A DNA stretch of 64,000 bases, taken from positions 431,492 to 495,491 of the forward strand of contig JAAGOF010000209.1 in assembly GCA_010645155.1 (NCBI GenBank). The letters are read 5' to 3'. The notes under the pieces are model-generated. The model was given only the letters and a program-made list of their open reading frames with translations, had not been told where the DNA came from and did not search any database. Shown here piece by piece: positions 30,987 to 41,421 of the stretch (positions are counted from its first letter, which is position 1; each line of letters begins with the position of its first letter). The stretch is from Tigriopus japonicus. Taxonomy: Eukaryota > Arthropoda > Copepoda > Harpacticoida > Harpacticidae. Position numbers and translations under genes: made by a program.

Positions 30987-31748
30987 CAGGGGTCGGCCAC
31001 CGCTTTTGGGTCCAAGCACACAAAATTTGATTACGTATGGGAGTGATTACCGTATCATTTTGCGGACCTGCTCCCGTCTCTGACTCGTTAGCAGTGTAGG
31101 CTTGCCAAAAAAATCTCAGTTTTCAAGGGTCAGATTTTCGAAAAATGTTGCATTTATGGGCAATACCATGCTTAATGTATGTTGAGAAGTATTGCAAAGT
31201 AATTTGAAAACAAATGGAGAAATTGGCAGCCTTCAATTAAACAAATTATTTGTTTTTAGGTTTAGTTGCCCCAGGAACCGATCTCCTCTGGCCATCTTGT
31301 TATTCAAAGTCGGGCATTCCTAATTTCAAATTTTGGAAGAACCCTCTCAACTTATGTAGCGAAACTTTAGATAAAAGCAACAAAACATACTTTTTGCAAA
31401 TACAATGTCAAGAATTGCTATTTCAACTTCAATTTGTGCAGATACGAAAGGCATTGTTGCAATCACCAGGCCTAAACCTTCATTTTAGTTACCTCGCACG
31501 CTCATCAGAAACACAGGTCTTCCGAACTTTTTTTCCCGCCAAAAATGATGACGTCACAAGTAATTGCTGTAATTGTCAGAGGCCCACCAAACAAACGTTG
31601 GTAGGTTCAGGTGTCCAAAAATTGATGATCAAAGAGTTTGGGCCCATAAGTACTAAAAAGGTCTACTAAGAACTATTTTGGACTCTCACCATAACTCCTG
31701 GGCCCACCAAAGGCCACTCTTGGGCCCACATGTGGGCTGCAGCACACT
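30987..31748 (+). mobile_element. Truncated hAT-type element (CAGGGGTCGGC family)
   Basis: The left terminus CAGGGGTCGGCCACCGC and the internal GGGCCCACC blocks match the complete copy at 37909-38470. The expected right terminus (GGCGACCCCTG) is absent: homology fades at about 31748, where the foldback-like array begins. A dispersed repeat (31046-31260, with non-homologous sequence to about 31550) is inserted in it. Confidence 0.6.
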
Positions 31749-31749
31749 G

Positions 31750-32110
31750 AAAAAGCGCCGTAAATGGGTCATATTAAAAAGGTCACCGTAAAACTGTCAG
31801 GGTAAAAATAATCACGGTCAAAAGGTCATCGTAAAACGGTCACGGTAAAAAGGTCACGAGTTAAAAAGGTCACGGTAAAGAGAAAAGGTCACGAGGTAAA
31901 AATGTCACGGTAAAAATGTCACGGTCCAACTTAGATGCAACCAAGGGCTTTTAAGATAATTTAGGTGGAAACCAATCTGTCGACAATAAAGCATTTTTTT
32001 TCCTTTTTTCAATTTTCCATTGTGACCTTTTGGCTGTGACCTTCTTTACTCGTGACCTTTTTTAGAGTGACCTTTTGTCTTATGACCGTTTTTCTTGTGA
32101 CCTTTTGCTT
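31750..32110. mobile_element. Foldback-like element: inverted arrays of a ~14-bp unit
   Basis: About ten direct copies of a unit close to GGTCACGGTAAAAA fill 31765-31930. After a 90-bp spacer the complement (GTGACCTTTT repeats) fills about 32022-32105. Short tandem repeats arranged as inverted arms resemble Drosophila Foldback elements in form. No transposase is seen. Similar arrangements occur at 52370-52880 and, one arm only, at 12200-12465. Confidence 0.6.
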
Positions 32111-32115
32111 ACAAT

Positions 32116-32363
32116 TAGAGCGCTATAATAAAAGAGTANNNNNNNNNNNNNNNNNNNNNNNNNNNNNNNNNNNNNNNNNNNNNNNNNNNNNNNNNNNNNN
32201 NNNNNNNNNNNNNNNNNNNNNNNNNNNNNNNNNNNNNNNNNNNNNNNNNNNNNNNNNNNNNNNNNNNNNNNNNNNNNNNNNNNNNNNNNNNNNNNNNNNN
32301 NNNNNNNNNNNNNNNNNNNNNNNNNNNNNNNNNNTGCGCGTACTCTTTTATTATAGCGCTCTA
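32116..32363. mobile_element. Palindromic hAT-like MITE interrupted by the assembly gap
   Basis: The left end TAGAGCGCTATAATAAAAG, read to the gap, faces CTTTTATTATAGCGCTCTA after the gap. Perfect 8-bp duplicates CTTACAAT flank it at 32108-32115 and 32364-32371. The unresolved middle (32139-32334) is therefore inside the element. Confidence 0.85.
32139..32334. other. Assembly gap (196 N)
   Basis: Unknown bases. Both edges are arms of one inverted-repeat transposon, so the gap probably marks a hairpin that resisted assembly rather than missing gene sequence. The open frame across it (32052-32492) is an artefact. Confidence 0.95.
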
Positions 32364-32431
32364 CTTACAATCGGCCACTCGATTGTCCGCGCAACAGCTG
32401 TGAGAGTGACATTTGCATGGGGGCAAACGGG

Positions 32432-33138
32432 TAATGATATTTTTAGAACCAGGAGTGCTGCCAATTTTGACTCGGAAGTTTATTGTTGTTAAAATGGGCA
32501 GGTTGTATTGAACTTTTTGAAAAGACCTGAACAGGGACCAATTTGGCAACACTCGAATTAGTTCGATTTCGGGTTCCATTGAAAGAAATAAATAGGGACG
32601 GGCAAATAGTGTAAAACTGTTTTTGTTAACGTAAACCCATTTTTCTGCCTTTCTGCATTTTTCACCTTTACTTGCACTCAATTAAACAAATTGAAAAGAA
32701 CTCAATTATTGGTGCAGCATTGTTTCTTCACCTCAAAATTAGTCTTAAAGGTCTTTAGAACTTGTAAATGACTTCTTCAAATCAATTAAGAGCCGTGGGT
32801 ACTCCATAATGACGTTTAGTCCAAAAGCAAGTCATTTGCTCTTTTTCGACATTTATTTGCACTTTTTTCGATATTTATTTGCACTTTCAACATTTTTTGC
32901 ACTTTGTTTTGCACTTTTGGGTACATTTTATTGCAACTTTTGGTAACTAAAAGGGTAAGATTATTTGCACTTTCCCTGGTCCTTAGTTATAAAGTGAATT
33001 TTGAGTTTGCAGTGCTGCCATATTTTATTGCAGATAAGGTCTATTGCCTATTGAAAAGTTTAGTTGTGGTCAGATTTTTTACCCTAAAAACCAAAATGGC
33101 AAAACTCTGCCAAAAATCCAATTCAAAACACATCAGTA
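32432..33138. mobile_element. hAT-type MITE, family 4, split by a nested insertion
   Basis: The left end TAATGATATTTTTAGAACC and right end AACACATCAGTA match the copy at 37962-38268. Perfect 8-bp duplicates CAAACGGG flank it at 32424-32431 and 33139-33146. Its middle is interrupted by the insertion at 32593-32985. Confidence 0.8.
32593..32985. mobile_element. Nested hAT-like element (TAGGGACGGGCAAAT end)
   Basis: Starts TAGGGACGGGCAAATAG and ends GCACTTTCCCTGGTCCTTA, which is partly complementary. The flanking 8-mers GAAATAAA and GTTATAAA agree at 6 of 8 positions. It interrupts the family 4 MITE exactly where the uninterrupted copy at 38111-38118 reads AGTTATAAA. The interior is rich in TTTGCACTTTT runs. 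Confidence 0.6.
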
Positions 33139-34826
33139 CAAACGGGGCAAAATGCGTGTAGCCCTACCTCTTATCAGGCTGATTGGGCAGGTTAAACGCT
33201 ATCCAGTGATTAAAAAACGATACATGACTTTCCTTGGACCTAGTTCGCCCTTGGCATTGCAACACGTTCTTAAAAACTTTCCACTCTTTCTAGTTTTTCC
33301 TCGTTTGCGACGTTTATCATAGAAAGAAATCTTTCATCTTCTCCCAGGCTCTGATTTTTGAGGTTTACCGTTACGCTCAGTTTTTTTCGTGTTAATTTTT
33401 CCGAAGCGACGTTTTGTTCTAGAACACGAAAAAAAGTCTACATATCAGTTGAAAATACTAGTGCTGTTTGCTGTTTGTGCTGCTGTTTAATGTTTTCTGG
33501 CAAGATCGACTCATGCATTAAAGCTTTGGTTGGCTCTGGTTGACATTTAAGGCGAAAGAGACGAAACAAAAACATCAGTAGGGTTTTCGGCCATTAACAA
33601 GTTTCTTGCCTTGCTCAGGAGTTAGTTTCTACGTGGAATGAAGAATGCTGGTCGATTCACTCTTCCTCCATCAAACTTTGGTCATCGTACGATGATCTGC
33701 TCGTCGTTCGGTCGTTTGGAGCGTATGCTTGCTCTAAACGACTTTTGGATGGAGTTCAGAATGTCTCTAACTGATAGCAAATGCCTTGGATCGGCTTGAC
33801 GATTTCTTTCTCTTATAAGATTTCAGACCAAAAACAAGTCCTGTCAGTTAACTTTTGGGCCCAGATTTCATCAGACCCTTTAATTCCGCTTGAACTGTTC
33901 GTTGGTGGATTCAACATATCAGTATAATAATGAAGATTGTAAACCTTTGCAAGAAATTTCATCACAATCTTTAAATGTAGAAATAGAATTGTTATAACTT
34001 TTAGAGGATTAACAACTTTTAACTTTCCTAGGATGGATCACAAACTAAAGTCCATTGGATTGAGTTCAGGTTTTGACGGTAGCCACATTTCCTTACTCTT
34101 ACAAATCAAGAATTTTGTTTGTGCTGCACCACGTTTTAAGGCTTGTGACGTTTGTGGAACACCATCTCCTTGCCCTGTGAGGGACGTATTGTATCTCTTT
34201 GGAACGCTGTTTATTCAAATACTGACAGACTTTCTGGTCATATTGCTCATTTTCACCATTTTGAAAATCTCCGGATTTAAAAGCTTCATTTTGTGAAGCA
34301 CAACTCTTGTCGCTCTAAGATTTTTTTTCGGATTATATGTTGATGCCAAAAATGATTGTCAAGAGAGAACGTCTGCACGATTTTGGAGAGAAACTTGAAA
34401 AGCTCCTACAGACTTTTCCTTTTACAGTGAGGGGTCCTAGAATTATCAGCCACACTATTTTCAATCTTCAGTTCAACCAGGGTTGCCTGCCAATAAAAGA
34501 ACCAAAATATCACTTATTCATGTGAGAAAAAGCTTCGTTTTGATTTTTAAGGTCAATCCAAAAATTGTGCAAGCCGAGTCTACCCAACTGGATCTATTTT
34601 CTTATGTATCTGATAAACATGGGCTTTTTGCTTTCAAGTTCATGCTTGAGTGTGTGGTTTTTAACGTGAAATGCCAAATTTGATATTTCTATGTCTTAAA
34701 CTGTCCTGTTTTCCTTCAAAACTAAAAAGAACTAACTAAAATCAAGAGGGCAAAATGCAACAGGTCTCGAAAGTTTTAGTTACACCTATTGCCGATATGG
34801 TCACACTGTTTGAAGAGGACCACAGA
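33139..34826. other. No gene supported
   Basis: The best open frame is plus-strand 34033-34296 (87 aa). It has a CDVCGTPSPC pair of cysteine motifs and one hydrophobic C-terminal segment, after a 3' splice-like CTTTCCTAG. I see no family match and no second exon, so it is only a faint candidate. Confidence 0.35.
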
Positions 34827-35332
34827 CAGTGTTGCCAGATGGCGCCAAAAAGCGCCAAATTAGCGCATTTTGGCATGCCCATGGCGCTCAAAATTTTGGG
34901 TTGGCGCTAAGCGCCAATAATCTCATTTTCTAGCGCTTTTGGAAGATGGCAAAGTGCTTTATCACAGATCTTGAATAAACCACTTTGTGAGAGTATTTAG
35001 ACATCTATGCAATTTGTGTTCTCATCGTGTGTTCTACAGTCAGCTGCCTGAGGCAGCTGACTAGAAGCCTGTGGCTTCTGTTTGTGTTTACAATCGTGAC
35101 AAGAATATATATATACAAGGAAAAATCAGAGAGTTAGCGAGTTCAACCCGCCAGAAAACATTCTGAATTATGATTCATCAATCTATGAATAAATAACAAC
35201 CAAAAAAGAGCATTTTTTAGATGTAGGCGCTTTTTTAAAATTTGTTGCTCTTTTTTTCAGAATGTGGCGCTTGTTTTGGCGCTTTTGGAGATAAGGACAG
35301 CGCTTTTCATTTTTTTTCATCTGACAACACTG
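34827..35332. mobile_element. hAT-type MITE, family 5 (CAGTGTTGCCAGATG ends)
   Basis: 506 bp. The left end CAGTGTTGCCAGATG faces the right end CATCTGACAACACTG. Perfect 8-bp duplicates ACCACAGA flank it at 34819-34826 and 35333-35340. The subterminal regions repeat GGCGCCAAAAAGCGCC-like motifs in both orientations. Two perfect hairpins sit in the middle (see separate entry). Confidence 0.9.
35039..35079. repeat. Two adjacent perfect stem-loops
   Basis: GTCAGCTGCC/GGCAGCTGAC (10-bp stem, TGA loop, 35039-35061), then AGAAGCC/GGCTTCT (7-bp stem, TGT loop, 35063-35079) one base later. Both lie inside the family 5 MITE. Confidence 0.85.
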
Positions 35333-35439
35333 ACCACAGAGGTCCCAGAGTGGAGATACCGGAGCAAGCCGGTCGTGAAATTTCATTGTGGGCAGCAAGG
35401 GCATTTATCATCAGCGACTATTTGAAACTTGCCCAAACA

Positions 35440-35760
35440 AGTGTATTCGTAGAAGGCAAAATTTTGTAAAACATGAAAATATTTGGCCATATGGCTTCCT
35501 GTCATCAGAAGCTTTGCTTCTCCCAAATTATACCAAGGTGTTCAATGAAGATGATAATCCATTCACAGGCTTTAAATCACACAACTATGGGATTTGGCAT
35601 TGAAGATTTGTTTTGCGCACTTTCATTTGCACTATGATCTTCCACTTGTTTGGCCAAGTATCTTAAGATATTCTTCGAAAATATTTGCCTTTTCACGCAA
35701 CTTCTGACCAGTTTCAGCAGTAAACATGGCAGACAAAATGACGACAATGGCCTCTCTATA
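35440..35760 (+). repeat. Dispersed repeat shared with 28170-28510
   Basis: Shares GCTTCTCCCAAATTATAC, GATGATAATCCA and TTTTCACGCAACTTCTGACC blocks with the earlier copy, in order. Non-coding. Confidence 0.5.
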
Positions 35761-35899
35761 GACCTCTACGAAGAGGACGAGTTAACACTGTTTCGTTTGC
35801 TAGAATAATGTTGCACCAAATCAACCGGTCTTGAATAACTTGCTTAACATACTCTGACAAAAAAACAAACTTCACTAGGGCGCGTTTGTAAAGCCATCA

Positions 35900-37020
35900 A
35901 TATTTGTGGAAATCACAATGTCCGGATATCAGTTATTTGCTCAATGGGATCTTTGGGGACATGGATTGGGCATACTTGAGGCTTAAATGTCCATTAGAAC
36001 CATAGCCAAGGCTCTCAAGGTGCCCCCAAAACCGTTTTTTTGTGGAAGAATGAATTTGAGAGAGGGGAGAGCCTTAATGATTGTCCAAGGGTAGGACGGC
36101 CTTCTGGCCTTACCGGCGTTGCCAAGATTATCATCTACAAGTCAGTGGGCAAGAAATACCGTTCGGCAGCGAATTAAGCGGCAAAACTTACTGCAAATGC
36201 TCACAAAACTTGCAAATCCTCTGTCCACCGTTACATGAAGGATAAGTTTGGCCTTTTGTATAGCAGTATAGAATCACATTTGTATAGAATCGTATAGAAG
36301 ACCAAAAGGCCAAAAATCACCTGTGCTCAACGGCTGGCAAGGCTAAAATTCTGCAAGGGGCAGAAGGGATGGACCAGTGATGACTGGAGATGGGTATGCT
36401 TCTCAGATGAGTGTCCCATCCATCTGTTTCAACCAACAAATGCGCAAATTGATCAAGTCTAGGCGCATTCTTGCGCCGAAGTTCCCGTCCAACAAGCTGT
36501 GAAGCACCCAAAGTCCGTCATGGTTTGGGGAATGACGTTGGCTCAGGCTGAGCTTAACTTCATTGAAAAAAATGAGCGTGTGACGGCCCAATACTATGTG
36601 GAGAAGATCCTTGCTGGTCAATGTTTGGCTGCCTTCACCTAAAAGGCCAGGAGAGGTCCGCCTTTAGCACGCAGAATGGTGAGCGACATGTCCTCTCTGA
36701 TTTTTCAGCAGGATGAGGTGCTCAGCCACACCTCTCGTTTTGACCAAAGGTGGTGCCAAAATAACCTTCCTCATTTTTGGCAAAAGGCTATGTGGCCACC
36801 TAATTCACCTGACCTGTCTCCAATTGGGCTAGTCTTTTATCAATCTTAATGCAAAGGCTGGCCAAGATGCCTGGCGCCACCAACCTTTAACAACTTAAAT
36901 TACAAGTGAAACAAGCCTGGTCAGAGATTGAACCCAACACTGTGGAGAACCTTATGGCAGGAATGCCCCAAAGAATATCAACTTGTATTAAACATAAGGG
37001 TGGTTACATTAGTAAAAATA
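35900..37020 (+). pseudogene. Tc1/mariner transposase pseudogene
   Basis: Translating across several stops and frame breaks recovers a helix-turn-helix part (GRPSGLTG linker near 36100, SSVHRYMKDKFGL near 36220). The catalytic blocks follow: CFSDECPIHLF (first Asp, near 36400), IFQQDEVLSHTS (second Asp, near 36710, normally FQQDNAPxH) and WPPNSPDLSPIGLVFY (near 36800). In-frame stops, for example after RSAAN and DQV, show that it is dead. The three blocks are in the order and spacing of the DD(E/D) family. No convincing terminal inverted repeats were found. Confidence 0.85.
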
Positions 37021-37908
37021 ATTGTTCAATAGTGTACACCCTTATAGCATTTGAATACCTTTCAAGTGTAACTAAAAATTTTAGGACGTTCTGTAGTACA
37101 AGGGATATCGAGTTGGTGTTGGCACTCAAAAGAACATCTCAAATTCCAAAGCAAGAAGTGGAAAATTTTGATGTGATATTTAAAAAAAAAACTTTATTTT
37201 TTCCCCAATAGGTCAAAATAACATTTACTTTTACCTAAAACACACCTTGAATATCTACATTTGAATAATGACCTTTGAATCACGAAAATGTCATGTTGGT
37301 GGGTTCTCAATAACAATTTTGAGAAATTCTCGAAGATTTGAAAAATCGATTTTGGTCTAATTTGAGCATGACCCTTCGTAAGCATCAATCCGCACAAAAT
37401 TAAAACAAACACATATGTATAGTAGAATTCTTTAAGTTTTTAAATGAACACCCCACTTAGAATATTCAGGGTAATTGGAACACAACTTTTCAAAAGTTCT
37501 TTGCTTCAAAACCCAACCGATTCAATCTAACAAGCCGCCAAACCGTCGGCTCACGGTTTAGCCGTCCGATATTTTTTTACTTCAAAGGGTGAGCCCCTTT
37601 GTTCCACACTCACTTCAGTTAGTAAATTTGAGAAAGTGAAATCATTTTTTATTGGCTGGAAGGCGGGATTTTTTTTGAGCAAATCCCAGGCTTTTTACAA
37701 CGTCGTACAGCTGGTGATTGGCGATCGTGATCGTCAGCTGACCTTACTTCTAAGAACATCTGGAATTTCTACTCCACAAAAAATATTGTCCCCCATCACA
37801 ACATCTTCTCACTCCAGAAAATTGAGGGCTTCATAGGTCGTTGTACGTTAGTTATCATAAGACCGCGGATTCAAAAGTTTTTTTTCTTGCAGACTAGAAA
37901 ATCTAGAG

Positions 37909-38470
37909 CAGGGGTCGGCAACCGCTTTTAGATCAGGGCCCACCAATTTGACTACGTGTTGTAGTGATGTGTTTCGAACCAGGAGTGCTGCCAGTTTTGC
38001 CCCGGAAGTTTATCGCTGTTAAAAAGAGAAGGTTGTCTTGAACTTTTTGAAAAGGCCGAAACAGGGACGAATTTGGCAACACCCAAACTAGTTCGATTTC
38101 GAGTTTCATCGATAGTTATAAAAATGAATTTCGAGTTGGCAGTGCTGCCATATTTTATGACAGATAAGGTCTATTGCCTGTTGAAAAGTTTAGTTGTGGT
38201 CAGATTTTTGACCCTAAAAACCAAAATGGCAAAACTCTGCCAAAAATCCAACTCGAAACACATCAGTAACGTGTTGCCAAGGGCCCACCAAACAGACGTT
38301 GGTAGGTCCAGGGGCCCACTAATTAACAATTTAAGATCTTTGGGCCCACGAGCACAGTAATAGGGATAGCTCACGGGCCCACATTTTTGACTTTCCCCAT
38401 AGCATCTTGCCCACAAATGACCACCCTTGGGCCCACATGTGGACCGCGGCCCATCGGTTGGCGACCCCTG
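37909..38470. mobile_element. hAT-type MITE (CAGGGGTCGGC family), complete, host of a nested MITE
   Basis: The left end CAGGGGTCGGCAACCG faces the right end CGGTTGGCGACCCCTG. The flanking 8-mers ATCTAGAG (37901-37908) and ATCTGGAG (38471-38478) differ at one position. GGGCCCACC motifs recur inside. It carries a complete family 4 MITE at 37962-38268. Confidence 0.88.
37962..38268. mobile_element. hAT-type MITE, family 4, nested copy
   Basis: 307 bp with ends TAGTGATGTGTTTCGA and TCGAAACACATCAGTA (one mismatch). Exact 8-bp duplicates ACGTGTTG flank it at 37954-37961 and 38269-38276. It was inserted after the outer element. Confidence 0.88.
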
Positions 38471-39132
38471 ATCTGGAGGATTAACGCCATTAACTTTTTT
38501 CTACTGCAGGTGTTCAGCTGACCCAAGCTGACCTACATCCTGAAACGTCTAGAATTTCTGCTGCAAGAAAAAAACTTTTGGATCCGCGGTCTAGTTATCA
38601 TAGTACGTTTTCAACAAAGTTTGCAACGTAAGTACGGGATGCAACCAACTCCACCGTGACTAAATCGGCTTATCGATTTACTTTTGACCCTTTCTTTCGG
38701 ACAAGAAACAAAACCTGCTAACAAACGAACTTGAGACTAGGGCCCAGAAAAAAAACCTTTTAAAAAGTAACCATTTTTATATTGCTAAGGCTTTAAATAT
38801 TAAAAAATGGAATTCTTTTGAAGTGTTTTTCTGTTAAAGTTTCTTAACGTTAACTGAGGTAGTGTGGAGTGTATTTTTCTTAGTTTGAAAAAACTTTATC
38901 TTTTTGGAGAAGTATATTTTTCGATGATTTTCAATTTTCTCAAATTCAGTTTTCATTTTCTGACAATCCATGTGTCTGTGTTTGAATCTGTGTCAAGCAA
39001 TCTCTAGTTTAATCAATATATGGCGGTGACGAAATGTAGGCTTACAGGTCATTTTTGGGGTTTCTTTCAAAATTTCTTGACGGGTTTTCCTCAGGACGAA
39101 AATTAAGCGGTTCAAAACTAGTACGCTTTCAG
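38471..39132. other. No gene seen
   Basis: AT-rich with only short open frames. The tail of this stretch abuts the LTR at 39133. Confidence 0.4.
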
Positions 39133-39350
39133 TGTTGCCCACCAAATAGATTGCACATGTTCTTGGGGTGGCCCATGACATGAATATACTAAATATTATG
39201 ACCTTGTTAGAACTCAGCCCAGGTACCATGCTTGATAAAATAATGTTCCATATCTTTGGACCGTGTTATGTGTTATATCCTTGCAATGTATTATCTCTGT
39301 TCCTACGAAGGATCGATGAACATCAGCAGTCGAGAATAAACATCTTAACA
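39133..39350 (+). repeat. 5' LTR of a second gypsy-like element
   Basis: Begins TGTTGCCC and ends CTTAACA, so short TGTT/AACA inverted ends are present. It contains AATAAA (39335-39340) just before its end and is followed directly by a tRNA-Ser-type PBS. The left edge is inferred from the TGTT motif only, as no 3' LTR was found for comparison. Confidence 0.6.
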
Positions 39351-39364
39351 TGGCGCAGTCGGCG
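39351..39364 (+). promoter_or_regulatory. Primer-binding site (tRNA-Ser type)
   Basis: TGGCGCAGTCGGCG begins right after the LTR. Its first 12 bases are complementary to the CCGACUGCGCCA acceptor end expected for tRNA-Ser, the primer of Drosophila 17.6/297-type elements. Confidence 0.7.
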
Positions 39365-39419
39365 TTCTGAGAAGCGGGTGAAAATTTAAAATTAGAGACT
39401 AAATATCGAAATGGTTTGA

Positions 39420-40679
39420 GTGATTGGGATGGTTCACACTCGATCAATGTCCAGTGCACAACCAACGAATCCAGTCAATTCACAAAATCCGTCAAACACT
39501 ATGGCTACTTCAAACTCATCGAGAGCGAAGGCGTCACACGAAGCAATCAAAGGATCATTAAATCGATCACTCCAATCAGCAAAAGATTTTTTGAACAACT
39601 TACCACCGAATCCTTCCCCACAGTTTTCTGAGGAAGCGAAATCCTTACTTGCTCGTATGAAATCTAATCGGGAAAAATTGGAGGACCATTTCATTCAAAA
39701 CGCAAGCGACATTGACTTTGATTCTTGTAAACTTTCGCTTTCAAATCTTTCAAACGAAGGCGATCAACTTACCAAGCCCCTGTTATCTTATTGTGTGGAC
39801 CGACCAAATCCTCAAGGGACCCAACGCTCGTTAAAGATCAATGAAGCGTTACGTCCTGACAAACTCATGGCTACTGCTTCATTGGCGGAATTTCGTTCTT
39901 GGCAACAAGGTTTTGAATTATATTTTTCATCCAACAATATGTCGAGCTTCCTAATCCGAGAACAACATGGTTACCTCAAGGCATCGATAGAGCTAAAATT
40001 ACAACAATATCTGTCATTGCAAATCAACCATTCTACGCCTATTCAGGGAAATTCTGGTTGTTTCAACATTTTGAAGGGATTCTTCACTACCCATGTTCCT
40101 CTCATCACCAGGCGCTCCAATTTTTTCCAATGCAACCAGAAGGAAGGAGAGCCGTTTTCCGATTGGTATTTGCGGCTTCAAATGGATGCAAATGAGGCAG
40201 AACTTGAAAATCTTTCGATTGATGACATATTCTCACTCCGTCTAATCACTGGAACATCTGATCTGAAGCTAAGGGAAGAATTTTTAAGACAAACCAAAAC
40301 TTCGAAAGACGACTTATACAAGATAGCAATTGCTTGGGAATCTGCTTCATGTGTTCAGCGCTCCCTGCCTGGAACTCAAATTCAAAATTTAGCCGCAATG
40401 ACTACTAACCATTCATTATCATCTGATTTGCGTGGCAAGCAATTCCGCATTAATAAGCCATCAGAGATGCATGGGAAATGTCTTCGTTGTGGATCGGCAG
40501 ACAAACATACCAATTGCTTTCCTAAGGACCTTACATGCTTCCAATGCCATAAAACCGGACACATTGCTCCTGTATGTTTGGCAAGCATCTCATGGAATTC
40601 CAATTCAACAACTCGATCGCAATCTAGCGGAAGACCTCGTTCAAAGCAACATTTTGCAAAAAACAACAAGGCCAAATGA
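39420..40679 (+). CDS. gag: Gag protein of an LTR retrotransposon lacking pol
   Basis: 419 aa, uninterrupted. The N-terminal 100 residues are Ser/Asn-rich with a coiled-coil-like LARMKSNREKLEDHF stretch. A capsid-like helical region follows (FRSWQQGFELYF to WYLRLQMDANEAEL). It ends in two zinc knuckles, a variant C-x2-C-x5-H-x2-C (CLRCGSADKHTNC) and a canonical C-x2-C-x4-H-x4-C (CFQCHKTGHIAPVC), then a basic tail. The LTR and PBS lie 70 bp upstream. No protease, RT or integrase follows in any frame and no 3' LTR was found, so the element is truncated. An ATG four codons in (MVHTRSMSS) is an alternative start. Confidence 0.85.
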   Translation: MIGMVHTRSMSSAQPTNPVNSQNPSNTMATSNSSRAKASHEAIKGSLNRSLQSAKDFLNNLPPNPSPQFSEEAKSLLARMKSNREKLEDHFIQNASDIDFDSCKLSLSNLSNEGDQLTKPLLSYCVDRPNPQGTQRSLKINEALRPDKLMATASLAEFRSWQQGFELYFSSNNMSSFLIREQHGYLKASIELKLQQYLSLQINHSTPIQGNSGCFNILKGFFTTHVPLITRRSNFFQCNQKEGEPFSDWYLRLQMDANEAELENLSIDDIFSLRLITGTSDLKLREEFLRQTKTSKDDLYKIAIAWESASCVQRSLPGTQIQNLAAMTTNHSLSSDLRGKQFRINKPSEMHGKCLRCGSADKHTNCFPKDLTCFQCHKTGHIAPVCLASISWNSNSTTRSQSSGRPRSKQHFAKNNKAK

Positions 40680-41421
40680 TCCATATGGAGATGAACTTTT
40701 GTGGTCAAGGACATGTACGTATTTAGGTTTTAAGCATTACTGTAATACTTTTTAGAAGTTGTCAAATGTTTGTCAAATCCAGAAGAAGTAACATGAAGGG
40801 TAACATTGAATGAGAGCATGAGAGCCTTCATGCCAAATTTGACTTGACTTAGTTAATATATGAAATGGCGGAAGTCTCATGCCATCTGTGCCTTTTGTAC
40901 ACTTGTCCGTGTCGCTGATTACAATTTTAAACATACAAGTTAAATTCACTTCATTATCCTTTGTTCATCTTCACATCAACGATGTCAATAAATCGCAGAA
41001 CCTAGATATTTTGGCACTACTTAAAATGTAGGGACCATTTACTGAATGTTGTGATTTCCACGGGAGAGGTTGCGTGTGTTGCGGGAAATAAAGTTCCGAG
41101 AGTTCAGAATTCCGATATACAACACACGTGTTCTTCCAAACTTCATCATCAAACCAAGAACAAGTTGTTGACAAGCATTACTTGGGCAATACACCGATAC
41201 ACTTGGCAAGCTCAAGGAACATTGGAAGATGCAGTTGCCGGCAGTTGCTCTTTGAAGAGTTAAGATACTTGCAGTGTGACTTAGAAGAAAAAAATGTCAA
41301 GTTGCATTTTCAATGATCTTTTGACCTTAATAATTTAGCAATAAATAGTGGAAGTGATACAAAAAATATTTCAATTTGGATAACATTTGCAAAACCATGG
41401 TTTTTTTTGTTTCGGTTCTAG
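40680..41421. other. No confident gene; weak ankyrin-like fragment near 41175
   Basis: The plus-strand frame at 41128-41316 includes GNTPIHLASSRN, which resembles an ankyrin-repeat core. There is one copy only and no flanking repeat, so this may be chance or a gene relic. Confidence 0.3.

Noticed and set aside
31250..31669. 139-codon plus-strand frame
   Set aside because: Sits within nested repeats (truncated hAT-type element and its insertion) and has no recognisable domain.
32052..32492. Open frame across the N gap
   Set aside because: The frame exists only because N bases are read as open; both sides are transposon arms and repeats.
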